Origin: Paenibacillus ihumii
GTDB lineage: Bacteria; Bacillota; Bacilli; Paenibacillales; Paenibacillaceae
Length of the DNA: 64,000 nucleotides
Direction of reading: 5' to 3'
Assembly: GCF_001403875.1 (NCBI RefSeq)
Contig: NZ_LN884299.1
Coordinates: 3,373,650-3,437,649 of the forward strand
The notes beneath the pieces are model-generated. The model was not told where the DNA came from. It did no database searches and worked only from the letters and a program-made list of their open reading frames with translations. The position numbers were made by a program, and so were the translations under genes. Shown here in pieces: positions 16,946-26,055 of the stretch; the stretch's first letter is position 1, and each line of letters starts with the position of its first letter.

Positions 16946-18010
16946 CTATTCAAGCAAGTTGTTCTCCTTGTCTTTCACCATATCCTTCATGGCATCGGTA
17001 ACCTCGATTCCTTGCTCCGCAGCAGCTTTGAGATTCAGGATCAGGTCGAGCTTGTCAGGAACGGTTACCGGCATGTCGCCGACCTGCTTGCCTTCCTTCA
17101 ACACGGCCACAGCCATTTCCCCAACCTGGTACCCATGATCATAATATTTAAAGCCTACTGTAGCGAAAGCACCCTTCTCCACGGTATCGCGGTCACTTGA
17201 GAAGAACGGAATATCATTCTCATTCGCAACCTGAATAACTGTGCTGACTGCCTCGACAACCGTATTGTCAAGCGTAGTATACAGAGCGTCAGCACGGCCA
17301 ACCAGCGACTCTGCCGCCTGCTTCACTTCAGACGTGTTCGTTGCCGTTGCCCGGATCAGCTTGATGCCATGCTTCTCCAGCGCTTTCTCGGCGTGTCCGG
17401 CCATAATTACAGCATTCGGTTCGCCTTGGTTCATGACGACACCAACCGTCTTTACATCCTTGAAATGCTCGGCAATGAAATCCATCAGCTGGACAATAGC
17501 CTCCGGATTCGTATCGGATGCCCCGGACACGTTGCCGCCCGGCTTCTCCAAATTATCAACCAGCTTAGCATCAATCGGATCCGTAACTCCGCCGAACAGG
17601 ATCGGGGAATTCTTCACCTGGCTCACGAGAGCCTGCGTAGTAGGTGTGGCGATCCCCAGAACGAGATCGTACTTGTCTCCGGCAATTTTTTGCGCGATCG
17701 TCATGTAATTTGTCGGATCTCCCTGCGCGTTGTTATAGTCAAGCTTCAGGTTCTCCCCTTCTACGATGCCTGCATCCTTAAGCGCTGCCAGAAATCCTTC
17801 GCGAATCGCATCCAAAGACGGATGCTCGACAACTTGCGAGATCGCAACCTTATAGCTCTCTTTGCTCGAATCTGCCGGCCCCTCTGCTCCCGGAGCACCG
17901 TTGTTTGCCGGAGCGCTTGAGTTATTGCCTCCAGCATTATTGCTGCCGCAACCGATCACCGTAATCAGCATAGCGGCAATGACCATCATAACCCCAAACT
18001 TCTTCTTCAT
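16946..18010 (-). CDS. ABC transporter substrate-binding lipoprotein (PF04392/COG2984)
   Basis: About 354 residues. Lipoprotein signal with lipobox VIGCG, then a Asn/Gly/Pro linker and the two-lobed ABC_sub_bind fold (VAISQVVEHPSLDAIREGFLAAL, FGGVTDPIDAKLV, NTVVEAVSTVI). The start at 18010 (MKKKFG) has GAGAGGGG upstream; the frame is open seven codons further. It is the first gene of the importer. The substrate is likely an amino acid or related small molecule by family, not proven. A near-cre motif lies 70 bases upstream. Confidence 0.88.
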   Translation of the reverse strand: MKKKFGVMMVIAAMLITVIGCGSNNAGGNNSSAPANNGAPGAEGPADSSKESYKVAISQVVEHPSLDAIREGFLAALKDAGIVEGENLKLDYNNAQGDPTNYMTIAQKIAGDKYDLVLGIATPTTQALVSQVKNSPILFGGVTDPIDAKLVDNLEKPGGNVSGASDTNPEAIVQLMDFIAEHFKDVKTVGVVMNQGEPNAVIMAGHAEKALEKHGIKLIRATATNTSEVKQAAESLVGRADALYTTLDNTVVEAVSTVIQVANENDIPFFSSDRDTVEKGAFATVGFKYYDHGYQVGEMAVAVLKEGKQVGDMPVTVPDKLDLILNLKAAAEQGIEVTDAMKDMVKDKENNLLE

Positions 18011-18079
18011 TCCGATAACCCCTCTCTCCATAAATAATAGATAACCCCCATAAAGATTTAGGCCACGAAAGCATGATCC

Positions 18080-18093
18080 TGCTAACGCTTTCC
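18080..18093 (-). promoter_or_regulatory. Weak candidate cre site before the ABC importer
   Basis: On the minus strand GGAAAGCGTTAGCA matches the cre consensus at 13 of 14 positions (G for the first T). The rest of the 322-base gap 18011-18332 holds only the terminator at 18239-18287 and no gene that can be supported. Confidence 0.3.
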
Positions 18094-18238
18094 TATGTGA
18101 AAGTGCTAAAGCAGCAAATCATGACCGACCGGCTCCTCTTTTTGAAGTATGTATTATTCCTATATTAAATGGAGGTTTATTTTACGTCAATTATTAAATA
18201 GCGGTCAATTTGCTGTATACCGGGATTGATTTCTTATG

Positions 18239-18287
18239 AAAAAAAGGACTGCGCGCTCATCCGGTTCCCGAACAGGCCGCAGTCCTT
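18239..18287 (-). terminator. Intrinsic terminator of the stalk-domain lipoprotein gene
   Basis: On the minus strand AAGGACTGCG pairs with CGCAGTCCTT, followed by a T-run (AAAAAAA on plus, 18239-18245). It lies about 45 bases after the stop at 18333. Confidence 0.85.
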
Positions 18288-18332
18288 CATAACATCTCTT
18301 TGTTGATGCGCTTTATGTTTGCAGCTTGGCAA

Positions 18333-19829
18333 TCAATCGCGCGTTATGGTAATCCAGCCATCGCCGTCGACCTGCACCTTGGCTCCCAGAGCTTCAGCGA
18401 TAAAACGAAGCGGAACATAGGTCTTGCCGTCCGTATGAATGAACGCCGGCTCGGACAAAGCCGCCGCCTCTCCGGCTACCTTGGCTTGCTTGGAGTCTAC
18501 GGTTAATACAATCTCCGCTTGCGTGATATCATCGATTATCGTAATGCTCTTCGTGGCCTTATTCCACTTGATCTCCGCATCGAGCTCAGCGGTCAGATAA
18601 CGCAGCGGCACAAAGCTGGTGCCGTTCTTCTGGATCACTTCATAATAATCGCCTGGATATCCGATCAGGATGTATTTGGAAGTGATCTGCATCTCATCCT
18701 TAAGCAGCTTGTAAATGATCGAGCCTGGCTCGAAGTTGCGCAGCAGCTGGCCCGGGGTGATCTCTTCGTCGGCCACTGACAGCTTGCCCGCGCTCACGTC
18801 GACGTGATCCAGTGCTATGTTTCCGCCAACATTCCACATTTCGGATTCGCTGCGCACCTTAAAGGCTTTGACCGGCACGCCCTCCCCTTGAGGAATCGCC
18901 ACGGCAAGCTCCACATTTTGCTTGACCATGTTCAGGTCGCTGTCGAAATACAGATCCGCTTTCAGGACGGTGTCCTTGCCCAGCAGAGTGTTCAGCTCCG
19001 GCATTTCCTCGAACAGAGCGGCAGCCTGCTGATCATATTCCTTCAGCAGCTCATTCAATGTCTCTTGAACTATGCCGTACATGGCGGAAACAGCCAATTC
19101 CTTGGAAGGCGCCGATTCATCTTCGAATGCATCCGTTCCGAATTGAGCGTTAAGGATCGGATAGATCGCGTCATAGTAACCGCCGATAAGCTCCTTCAAG
19201 CCTGCCTCGTCCTTCGAGACATTCGTTAAGAACGGCTTGATCATCTTCACCAGCTCATCGCCGCGAATTTCGGCATGCAACTGGGTCAGGCTGAGCGACT
19301 CCTCGTTGATTTTCTCCTGAACCTTTTTTACAGAAATCGAAGATGGGTTCGGCATATGCTTGAGCAGGAAGCCCGTTGCCTGAAGCCCTAGCTCCTGAGC
19401 CTGCTTATTATACGACTCGAGATCAAGATATTCTGAGGATGCATCCTCCAGGGATATGTACACCGGCTGTTTGGCGCCTTCAACCTGAATCGTTATCCCT
19501 TTAGCATCTATGGAAAGATGGTAAGGCAGCTTCTCGCCGGAGAAGCCGACAGAACCCTTGAGCGACATCGTTGAAGCATCCTTGACTTTGGCATGATCAA
19601 CGGTAACTGAAATTGAATTGATCAGATCTATAATTTTCTTGTCCTCCGCAGACACATTATCCGCAGGAATAGCCTCAATGGTTACCTTCTGTCTGGATTC
19701 GCTGGACTTAACAGCCAAATTCTTCTGCAATGCCTTGTTCACATCTAGCCCGCCAACGGCTTGGCAGCCAGAAAGAATAACCAGCAGCAATACTAGCGGA
19801 AGCGCCAGCCATTTGCTCATTCTCTTCAA
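18333..19829 (-). CDS. Lipoprotein with C-terminal copper amine oxidase N-domain (stalk domain)
   Basis: A 498-residue lipoprotein: signal peptide with lipobox LSGCQ, a long central region with no domain I recognise (residues about 30-370), then a PF07833 pair (YEVIQKNGTSFVPLRYLTAELDAEIKW and KTYVPLRFIAEALGAKVQV) at about 380-498. In Paenibacillus this stalk domain is added to many surface proteins and is thought to bind the cell wall or act as a spacer, not to be an oxidase. It is transcribed alone and divergent from the que operon. Function unknown. Confidence 0.85.
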   Translation of the reverse strand: MKRMSKWLALPLVLLLVILSGCQAVGGLDVNKALQKNLAVKSSESRQKVTIEAIPADNVSAEDKKIIDLINSISVTVDHAKVKDASTMSLKGSVGFSGEKLPYHLSIDAKGITIQVEGAKQPVYISLEDASSEYLDLESYNKQAQELGLQATGFLLKHMPNPSSISVKKVQEKINEESLSLTQLHAEIRGDELVKMIKPFLTNVSKDEAGLKELIGGYYDAIYPILNAQFGTDAFEDESAPSKELAVSAMYGIVQETLNELLKEYDQQAAALFEEMPELNTLLGKDTVLKADLYFDSDLNMVKQNVELAVAIPQGEGVPVKAFKVRSESEMWNVGGNIALDHVDVSAGKLSVADEEITPGQLLRNFEPGSIIYKLLKDEMQITSKYILIGYPGDYYEVIQKNGTSFVPLRYLTAELDAEIKWNKATKSITIIDDITQAEIVLTVDSKQAKVAGEAAALSEPAFIHTDGKTYVPLRFIAEALGAKVQVDGDGWITITRD

Positions 19830-20006
19830 AATATTACCTCCTCGGAATTAATATACTCTATTATCCTGTATCCCTTGTGCCTTGTAAATAAGAGAATACA
19901 ACTAGTTGACAGGTCTTGGAGCAGCAGTCTCCGTTTCATTTATGATATAATGGCAACGGAACATCCAGCATAATTGAAGAAGAATCCATGCTATTTCCTT
20001 GCATGG

Positions 20007-20040
20007 GAGAGGTTCGCGAACTCCCTCTATAAAAAACTAA
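20007..20040 (+). ncRNA. PreQ1-I riboswitch
   Basis: AGAGG (20008-20012) pairs with CCTCT (20024-20028), followed by the invariant tail ATAAAAAACTAA, the core of the preQ1 class I aptamer, 147 bases before queC. The loop between the arms is 11 bases (TTCGCGAACTC). In the B. subtilis queC aptamer the loop carries TAG, which pairs with CTA in the tail; here GCG stands in its place, so the pseudoknot helix P2 is not obvious. A TATAAT-like -10 (19946-19951) lies upstream without a good -35. Confidence 0.88.
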
Positions 20041-20042
20041 AC

Positions 20043-20096
20043 GGCGCCTGGCGCCTTTTTGCCGTGCCCTTCGCGGGCGACCGGCATGTTTTTTCA
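20043..20096 (+). terminator. Expression-platform terminators of the preQ1 riboswitch
   Basis: Two hairpins follow the aptamer within three bases: GGCGCCTGGCGCC ending in TTTTT (20043-20060), and TGCCGTGCCC-TTCG-CGGGCGACCGGCA with a UUCG tetraloop and TTTTTT (20060-20096). The second is the stronger stem. They fit transcription termination when preQ1 is bound. Confidence 0.8.
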
Positions 20097-20186
20097 TAGT
20101 GTTCCAGTTCAAGAACTCTCTTTCTTCTTTGTAAATGGTGCCCCCTTGCACCCTTTCACAAAATTCAGAAGAAGAGAGGTTTTTTT

Positions 20187-20855
20187 ATGCTTCAGCAAGA
20201 GAAGGCCGTTGTCGTATTCAGCGGCGGCCAAGACAGTACCACCTGCCTATTCTGGGCCTTGAAGCAATTCCGCGAGGTCGAGGTCGTAACCTTTGATTAC
20301 GGACAGCGCCACAAGCAGGAGATCGAATGTGCCCGCGGCATAGCCGCTGAGCTTGGAGTTCGATTCCACCTTCTTGATATGGGCCTATTGTCTCAATTAA
20401 GCCCCAATGCGCTGACCCGCCACGACATGGACATCGTCCATGAGGACGGCGAGCTACCCAACACCTTCGTGGAAGGGCGCAACCATCTGTTTCTCAGCTT
20501 TGCAGCAGTTCTCGCCAAAGGAGTCGGGGCAAGGCATCTCGTTACCGGCGTATGCGAGACGGATTTCAGCGGTTATCCCGATTGCCGGGACGCCTTCGTC
20601 AAATCGCTGAACGTAACGCTAAATCTGGCCATGGATCACAGCTTCGTCATCCATACCCCGCTCATGTGGCTAGATAAAGCTGCTACCTGGCAGCTTGCGG
20701 ACGAGCTTGGCGCCTTCGGCTATATCCGGGAGCGCACGCTCACCTGCTATAACGGCGTCATCGGCGACGGCTGCGGGGAATGCCCCGCCTGCAAGCTGCG
20801 GCTTGCCGGAATGGAAGCCTATCTAAAGATAAGAGCAAAGGGGGCGACGTCATGA
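20187..20855 (+). CDS. queC: 7-cyano-7-deazaguanine synthase QueC
   Basis: A 222-residue ATP-dependent enzyme turning 7-carboxy-7-deazaguanine and ammonia into preQ0. The PP-loop SGGQDS is at 12-17 and the zinc-binding cysteines at Cys187, Cys196, Cys199 and Cys202 (CYNG...GDGCGECPAC). AGAGAGG precedes the ATG by seven bases. First gene of queC-queD-queE-queF under the preQ1 riboswitch; its stop overlaps the queD start (ATGA). Confidence 0.97.
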   Translation: MLQQEKAVVVFSGGQDSTTCLFWALKQFREVEVVTFDYGQRHKQEIECARGIAAELGVRFHLLDMGLLSQLSPNALTRHDMDIVHEDGELPNTFVEGRNHLFLSFAAVLAKGVGARHLVTGVCETDFSGYPDCRDAFVKSLNVTLNLAMDHSFVIHTPLMWLDKAATWQLADELGAFGYIRERTLTCYNGVIGDGCGECPACKLRLAGMEAYLKIRAKGATS

Positions 20856-21346
20856 CCTTTGTGCCGGGCGAATTTCGCATCGTCGACAAACTGCAGAAGC
20901 TTGGCGAGGATATCCCGCGCTCCAAGTTAAGATATCATCAGCGGCGCGTACTGGTGAGCAAAGAGTTCACGTTTGACGCCGCACACCATTTACATGCTTA
21001 TGATGGCAAATGCAAAAACTTGCACGGCCATACCTATAAAGTAGTTTTCGGAATAAGCGGTATTCCAGACGAGCTCGGCATTACGCTGGATTTTGGTACG
21101 ATCAAGGAGATCTGGAAGCAGGAGATCGAGGGCTACCTCGATCATCAATACCTCAATGAATCGCTGCCGCTCATGAATACAACGGCGGAGAACATGGTCG
21201 TGTGGCTGTACGAGCAAATGGAGCAGGCGCTGCAAAAAGACGCCTACCGCTCCCCGGAGCTGCAGGCCCGTACGGAGTTCGTCCGCCTGTATGAGACGCC
21301 GACCAGCTATGCCGAAGCCAGACGGGAGTGGATGAACGGTGAATAA
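20852..21346 (+). CDS. queD: 6-carboxytetrahydropterin synthase QueD
   Basis: A 164-residue PTPS-family enzyme making 6-carboxy-5,6,7,8-tetrahydropterin from dihydroneopterin triphosphate. Zinc-binding His46, His58 and His60 and the catalytic Cys54 lie in AAHHLHAYDGKCKNLHGHTY. Compared with the usual B. subtilis-type start there are about 32 extra residues at the N-terminus; the start is nevertheless fixed by the ATGA overlap with queC and the AAAGGGGG Shine-Dalgarno. Confidence 0.96.
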   Translation: MTFVPGEFRIVDKLQKLGEDIPRSKLRYHQRRVLVSKEFTFDAAHHLHAYDGKCKNLHGHTYKVVFGISGIPDELGITLDFGTIKEIWKQEIEGYLDHQYLNESLPLMNTTAENMVVWLYEQMEQALQKDAYRSPELQARTEFVRLYETPTSYAEARREWMNGE

Positions 21347-22076
21347 CCATCAGCCGATTCCCGTGCTGGAAATATTCGGGCCGACGATCCAGGGAGAAGG
21401 GATGGTTATCGGCCAGAAGACGATGTTCGTTCGGACGGCTGGCTGCGACTATCGCTGCTCCTGGTGCGATTCCGCTTTTACATGGGATGGCAGCGCCAAG
21501 GCTGACATTCGCCTAAGGTCAGCCGAAGACATTGTTGCCGAACTGAATGCGCTGGGCGGCAGCAATTTCTCCCATGTCACGCTATCCGGCGGTAATCCGG
21601 CTCTCCTCAGCGGATTAGGTGCATTGGTTGCATTGCTCCATGAGAAGGGGATTGCCGTAGCGGTGGAGACCCAGGGCTCCCGCTGGCAGGATTGGCTCGC
21701 CGAGATTGACCAGGTGACCCTGTCACCGAAGCCGCCCAGCTCAGGCATGACGACCGACTGGGACACGCTCGACCACATCGTGGCGAAGCTGTCTGCCCGA
21801 GCTAATCCTTACAGCCAAAGCTTAAAGGTCGTCGTCTTTGATGAGGCGGATCTCGCATATGCCAAGCAGGTGCATGCCCGGTATCCGGGTATCCCTTTCT
21901 TCCTGCAGGTCGGCAATCCGGATGTAAGAAGGATGGATATCCGGCAGCATACCGCCGACCTCCTGGACAGATACGAGCAATTGATCGAGCAGGTCGTCTC
22001 CGACCCGGAGCTGAACGATGTACGCGTGCTGCCCCAGCTTCATGCCCTCGTATGGGGCAATAAACGCGGCGTATAG
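21339..22076 (+). CDS. queE: 7-carboxy-7-deazaguanine synthase QueE
   Basis: A 245-residue radical SAM enzyme that rearranges 6-carboxytetrahydropterin to 7-carboxy-7-deazaguanine. The cluster motif CX3CX2C is Cys36, Cys40 and Cys43 (AGCDYRCSWCDS), followed by the SAM-binding TLSGGNPAL segment. It starts with GTG at 21339, overlapping the end of queD by eight bases, with GGGAG upstream. Confidence 0.96.
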   Translation: MNNHQPIPVLEIFGPTIQGEGMVIGQKTMFVRTAGCDYRCSWCDSAFTWDGSAKADIRLRSAEDIVAELNALGGSNFSHVTLSGGNPALLSGLGALVALLHEKGIAVAVETQGSRWQDWLAEIDQVTLSPKPPSSGMTTDWDTLDHIVAKLSARANPYSQSLKVVVFDEADLAYAKQVHARYPGIPFFLQVGNPDVRRMDIRQHTADLLDRYEQLIEQVVSDPELNDVRVLPQLHALVWGNKRGV

Positions 22077-22140
22077 CGAATAGCTTGGTCTAATTTAATG
22101 GGAACAAAGAACAAGAACAACCCTTGAGGAGGATATGAAT

Positions 22141-22638
22141 ATGACTGGAAGACAAAACGAAGAGCTGCAGGACTTAACGCTGCTTGGCAATCAAAAAGTT
22201 CAGTATTCCTTTGCCTATGATCCGGGGATTCTGGAAAGCTTCGACAATAAGCATCCCTATCGCGATTATTTCGTGAAATTCAACTGCCCGGAATTTACGA
22301 GCCTGTGCCCGATTACGGGGCAGCCTGATTTCGCTACTATTTATATCAGCTACATTCCCGACATCAAAATGGTCGAGAGCAAATCGCTCAAGCTGTACCT
22401 GTTCAGCTTCCGCAACCACGGCGACTTCCATGAGGACTGCGTGAACATCATCATGAATGATCTCATCAAGCTCATGGACCCGAGATACATCGAGGTCTGG
22501 GGCAAGTTTACGCCGCGCGGCGGCATCTCGATCGATCCTTATTGCAATTATGGGCGCCCTGGCACGAAATACGAGGCTATGGCCGAGCAGCGCCTGATGC
22601 AGCACGACTTGTACCCGGAGAAGATCGATAACCGATAA
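22141..22638 (+). CDS. queF: NADPH-dependent 7-cyano-7-deazaguanine reductase QueF
   Basis: A 165-residue enzyme of the short B. subtilis type that reduces preQ0 to preQ1. Catalytic Cys56 lies in FTSLCPITGQPDF, and the substrate/NADPH segments ESKSLKLYLFSFRNHGDFHEDC are intact. ATG at 22141 is preferred to 22135 because GAGGAGG (22126-22132) then has a normal eight-base spacing. Last gene of the que operon, 64 bases after queE. Confidence 0.96.
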   Translation: MTGRQNEELQDLTLLGNQKVQYSFAYDPGILESFDNKHPYRDYFVKFNCPEFTSLCPITGQPDFATIYISYIPDIKMVESKSLKLYLFSFRNHGDFHEDCVNIIMNDLIKLMDPRYIEVWGKFTPRGGISIDPYCNYGRPGTKYEAMAEQRLMQHDLYPEKIDNR

Positions 22639-22654
22639 TCGAGATTCCTGCGGC

Positions 22655-22689
22655 TGCAATCTGTTACAATAAGAAAATAATAGATTGCA
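22655..22689. promoter_or_regulatory. Inverted repeat flanking a possible promoter
   Basis: TGCAATCT (22655-22662) and AGATTGCA (22682-22689) form a perfect 8-bp inverted repeat separated by 19 bases that contain TACAAT. It lies 28 bases before the dehydrogenase start and could be an operator or a weak hairpin. Confidence 0.35.
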
Positions 22690-22716
22690 ACCTATTCCGG
22701 AGGGAGAGATCTGCAT

Positions 22717-23688
22717 TTGAAGCCTAAAGTATTCATTGCCCGTAATATTCCTAAAGAAGTCGAAGACTATATCGCCGAACACTGCACCTATGACAAATGG
22801 GACCGTCCCGAGCTGATCCCGAGAGACGCCCTGCTGGCCAGCCTCTCCGACGCAGAGGGCCTGCTCACCTTCGGCGGGAAGATCGATGCGGAGCTGCTGG
22901 ACCATGCGCCAAAGCTGAAGGTGGTCAGTACGATGAGCGTCGGATACAACCACTTCGATCTTGAAGCGATGAAAGCCCGCGGAGTCATGGGAACGAATAC
23001 GCCGGATGTGCTCAACGAGACCGTTGCGGATTTGATCTTCGCGCTGATGCTGGCCGCTGCCCGCAGACTCGCAGAGCTCGACCGCTACGTGAAGGAGGGC
23101 CGATGGAAGCGCGGCAACAACCAGGATTTGTTTGGCCTGGATGTCCATCATAAGAAGTTGGGAATCATCGGCATGGGCGGCATCGGGGAAGCCGTTGCCC
23201 GCAGGGCCAAGTGGGGCTTCCAGATGGATATCCTGTATCATAACCGCAGCCGGAAGCCCGCGGCCGAGTCTGAGCTGGGAGCGGTGTATTGCTCGATGGA
23301 CGAGCTGCTTCAGGAGGCTGACTTCATCGTCCTGATGACCCCGCTGACCCCGGAGACGCAGCGCCTGATCGGCGAGCGGGAATTCGGGCTCATGAAGCCG
23401 ACCGCGGTCTTTATCAATGCGTCCCGGGGACAGACAGTGGATGAACAGGCGCTGATCACCGCTTTGGAGCAAAAAAAGATATTCGGCGCCGGGTTGGACG
23501 TCTTCGAGCGGGAGCCCGTATCTCCGGACAACCCTCTGTTGAAGCTGCCGAATGTCGTTACCCTGCCCCACATCGGCTCGGCAACGAGCAAGACGCGCTT
23601 CGATATGGCGATGCTGGCTGCCGAGAACCTGGTCGCTGCCCTCAGCGGCAAAATTCCGCCGCAGCTCGTGAAGGAACTGCGTCCTTGA
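22717..23688 (+). CDS. D-isomer-specific 2-hydroxyacid dehydrogenase (glyoxylate/2-ketogluconate reductase type)
   Basis: A 323-residue NAD(P)H-dependent dehydrogenase. NAD-binding motif GIIGMGGIGEAVA, catalytic Arg in NASRGQTVDEQAL, Glu in DVFEREP and His in LPHIGSAT are all present, as is the entry motif VGYNHFD. It probably reduces glyoxylate, hydroxypyruvate or 2-keto-gluconate. The start is TTG at 22717, eight bases after GGAGGGAGAG; no ATG fits. It follows queF by 78 bases but has its own inverted repeat and possible promoter. Confidence 0.92.
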   Translation: MKPKVFIARNIPKEVEDYIAEHCTYDKWDRPELIPRDALLASLSDAEGLLTFGGKIDAELLDHAPKLKVVSTMSVGYNHFDLEAMKARGVMGTNTPDVLNETVADLIFALMLAAARRLAELDRYVKEGRWKRGNNQDLFGLDVHHKKLGIIGMGGIGEAVARRAKWGFQMDILYHNRSRKPAAESELGAVYCSMDELLQEADFIVLMTPLTPETQRLIGEREFGLMKPTAVFINASRGQTVDEQALITALEQKKIFGAGLDVFEREPVSPDNPLLKLPNVVTLPHIGSATSKTRFDMAMLAAENLVAALSGKIPPQLVKELRP

Positions 23689-23699
23689 GAACGATCTTT

Positions 23700-23852
23700 G
23701 ATCAGTCCTTGAGCACGTAGTTGAGCACATCCTTGAACAGTACTTCAGCACGCAGTTGAGCACATAGTCGAGCACGTCCTTGTGCAGTCCTTGAGGCGTA
23801 GTTGAGCAGCCCCTGAGCGCGTAGTTAAGCACGTACTTGCTTCGTCCTTGGG
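23700..23852. repeat. Degenerate short tandem repeat after the dehydrogenase
   Basis: Variants of GTAGTTGAGCACGTCCTTGA recur about seven times over 150 bases. The units are diverged and no gene is supported across them. Confidence 0.7.
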
Positions 23853-23955
23853 CTGGTTCTTAAACAATGGGAAACGTCGGTACGTTAGCAGAGACTTTCA
23901 TTTTGCCGTGCAATAGCGGTAGCCCATAGACAAGGCGTGTTTTACGAAAGAAATC

Positions 23956-24001
23956 AAAAAGGGATGGATCGGGGCAGCCCCCTGATCCATCCCTTCTTTT
24001 T
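23956..24001. terminator. Intrinsic terminator, bidirectional
   Basis: GGGATGGATCGGGG pairs with CCCTGATCCATCCC, flanked by AAAAA on the left and TTTTTTT on the right. It ends the small acidic protein gene on the minus strand. Confidence 0.88.
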
Positions 24002-24016
24002 TTGCCCGTTACCTGC

Positions 24017-24253
24017 CTATTCATCATCCTCAAAGCCCGTATGATATTTGCCTTCGCTGGAGGAGCGATGCTTGGTTGCTTCCTTATTCCTTTCCTCCTG
24101 CACCTCCAGTTTGAGATCTTCGACGGGGATAGGATCGACGTGCATTTCGCTCTCGTGCATGTCGAATAAGCTTGAATGACTCGTTGGATACTGCTCAGGA
24201 TGATCCCTACCTGACGGATCGCCGGGCTTGGCATCACGTTTGGACTTGTCCAT
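24017..24253 (-). CDS. Small hydrophilic protein of unknown function
   Basis: A 78-residue highly charged protein without membrane segment or Cys. It is rich in Asp, Glu, Lys and His (KPGDPSGRDHPEQYP, then DPIPVEDLKLEVQEERNKEA). I do not recognise the family. It is supported as a gene by GAGGTGAT six bases before the ATG and by a strong terminator 15 bases after the stop. It lies 64 bases downstream of the MFS exporter gene on the same strand and may share its transcript. Confidence 0.65.
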   Translation of the reverse strand: MDKSKRDAKPGDPSGRDHPEQYPTSHSSLFDMHESEMHVDPIPVEDLKLEVQEERNKEATKHRSSSEGKYHTGFEDDE

Positions 24254-24316
24254 CTCATCATCACCTCGCGCATGTTGTAATCTCTTTATACCTCAAAAGA
24301 GTACAAAATAAACGGG

Positions 24317-25849
24317 CTAAGAGGAATGCTGCGCCTCCCTCTTCTGCTTGCCCTGCGGCGAAATGCGGTCATTCGGCATGAACAGCACAACCAGGACGGC
24401 CAGTCCTGCGGGAATAAGCGCCCACAGGAACGTATGGGCAATGGAGGCCGACAGGGCTCCTGTGATCTTCTCCAGAACCGGGGGCGGAATTTGCATCCTT
24501 GTCTCGGGGGACAGCACTTCCCTCATATCGCCAAACGCTTGAGCGGATTCGCCTGCTCCCATTCCGCCAAAGGCACGCTTCATTTCATCCGCAACCAGGT
24601 TCCTCTGCACGATTCCAAAAATCGTGATTCCCAAAGTCATCCCAAGCGACCGCAGGAACGAGTTGGTAGAGGTCGCCGCTCCGCGCTGCCGCATATCAAA
24701 ATGGTGTACGGCTGCCATGCTCAGTACCGAGAAGGAGTAGCCGACCCCGAATCCGGTCAGAATGCTGTATATCGTAAGCAGGATACGGGTCGTATCGTTC
24801 GTCACCGTGCTTAAGGCAAAGATTCCGCTCACAAAGCAGATGACGGAAATGATCATGATCGTCCGATATGGCAATCGCGTTGCTAAGAACCCGCCCAGCA
24901 TGCTGCCAACAACTGAGCCGATCATCATCGGCATAAGAATCAGCCCGGAATTCGTGGCCGAGCCGCCGAACACACCCTGAACATAAATGGGGATGAACAC
25001 GGTGGCCACAATGAACACGCTGCCGTAGAGCAAGGCCAGGGCGCAGCTTGTTGCATAGAGCCTGTTCTTAAACATGCTGAAGGAAATAATCGGCTCCTCC
25101 GCGCGCAACTCCATGAACAAGAAGACTACGAATAATACGGCAAACCCTATAAATAAGCCCAAGATCACCGTTGAATCCCAGCGGTAGGTTTCCCCGCCCA
25201 GTTCCAGCGCGAACATGAGACACACTACCGAGCCGACAAGCGTAAAGGCCCCGCCCCAATCGATGGGCAGTTTGGAACGGGATAGCGACTCGCGATAGAA
25301 GCCGATAATCAGCGCCAGGCAAATCAAGCCGATCGGCACGTTAATGAAGAAAACCCAATGCCAGCCCAGCTTGTCCGTAATAAATGCCCCCAGCAAAGGA
25401 CCGAAAATGCTGGAGGTTCCGAACACAGCACCCAGCAGCCCTGTCATTTTGCCCCGCTTCTCCAAGGGAAAAATGTCGTAAATAATTGTGAAGGCAATCG
25501 GCATCAGCGCTCCCCCGCCGATTCCCTGGATTGCCCGGTAAATGCTCAGCTGCATAATGCTCTCAGCAATCCCGCACAGCACAGACCCGGCCAAAAAGGT
25601 GATGATTCCGAAGATAAAAAAGCGCTTGCGCCCGTACATATCCGACAGCTTCCCGAAAATCGGAGTGCCGGCCATTACGGCGACCATATACGCCGAGGTG
25701 ACCCAGACGAACTGCTCCATGTCGCCAAGCTGCGACACAATGGTTCCCATGGCTGTTGTTACGATCGTGTTATCCATGGCCGACATCAGGATTGCCAGCA
25801 TCAGACCAATCAAAATGAGCGAAGTGTTGTCCTTCTGTTTCGTAATCAA
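24317..25849 (-). CDS. DHA2-family (14-TM) MFS drug:proton antiporter
   Basis: A 510-residue EmrB/QacA-type exporter with about 14 hydrophobic segments. Family motifs are LMSAMDNTIVTTAMGTI (motif D1), GKLSDMYGRKRFF (motif A) and GSLGxxFGP-like GTSSIFGPLLGAFI (motif C). It starts with TTG at 25849, nine bases after AAGGAG. No dedicated regulator gene lies next to it; a palindrome at 26056-26070 upstream could be an operator. Substrate unknown. Confidence 0.92.
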   Translation of the reverse strand: MITKQKDNTSLILIGLMLAILMSAMDNTIVTTAMGTIVSQLGDMEQFVWVTSAYMVAVMAGTPIFGKLSDMYGRKRFFIFGIITFLAGSVLCGIAESIMQLSIYRAIQGIGGGALMPIAFTIIYDIFPLEKRGKMTGLLGAVFGTSSIFGPLLGAFITDKLGWHWVFFINVPIGLICLALIIGFYRESLSRSKLPIDWGGAFTLVGSVVCLMFALELGGETYRWDSTVILGLFIGFAVLFVVFLFMELRAEEPIISFSMFKNRLYATSCALALLYGSVFIVATVFIPIYVQGVFGGSATNSGLILMPMMIGSVVGSMLGGFLATRLPYRTIMIISVICFVSGIFALSTVTNDTTRILLTIYSILTGFGVGYSFSVLSMAAVHHFDMRQRGAATSTNSFLRSLGMTLGITIFGIVQRNLVADEMKRAFGGMGAGESAQAFGDMREVLSPETRMQIPPPVLEKITGALSASIAHTFLWALIPAGLAVLVVLFMPNDRISPQGKQKREAQHSS

Positions 25850-26055
25850 ATAGGTATGCTCCTTTTAATTTTTAAAATTAGAAATACTTACTTCTGTTGT
25901 TTATTTTATTAGAAACAGGCGGAAAGTAAAGCAGGGATTCCCAACCCGTGACCGACTGCCGTCATGCAGCAGCCCCTCCCGCGTTGGAGCTGCGCCTGCC
26001 CATAACTCGGCCTTCCTCCGACAAAAATTTGTAATACGACAAAGTACGAGCGCAC

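Noticed and set aside
18011..18332. T-box riboswitch before the amino-acid-type ABC importer
   Set aside because: No TGGNACCGCG T-box core or specifier stem is found in the gap.
22174..23832. A 552-codon minus-strand frame antisense to queF and the dehydrogenase
   Set aside because: Composition (Arg/His/Gln/Leu) and position show it is the shadow of two well-supported genes.
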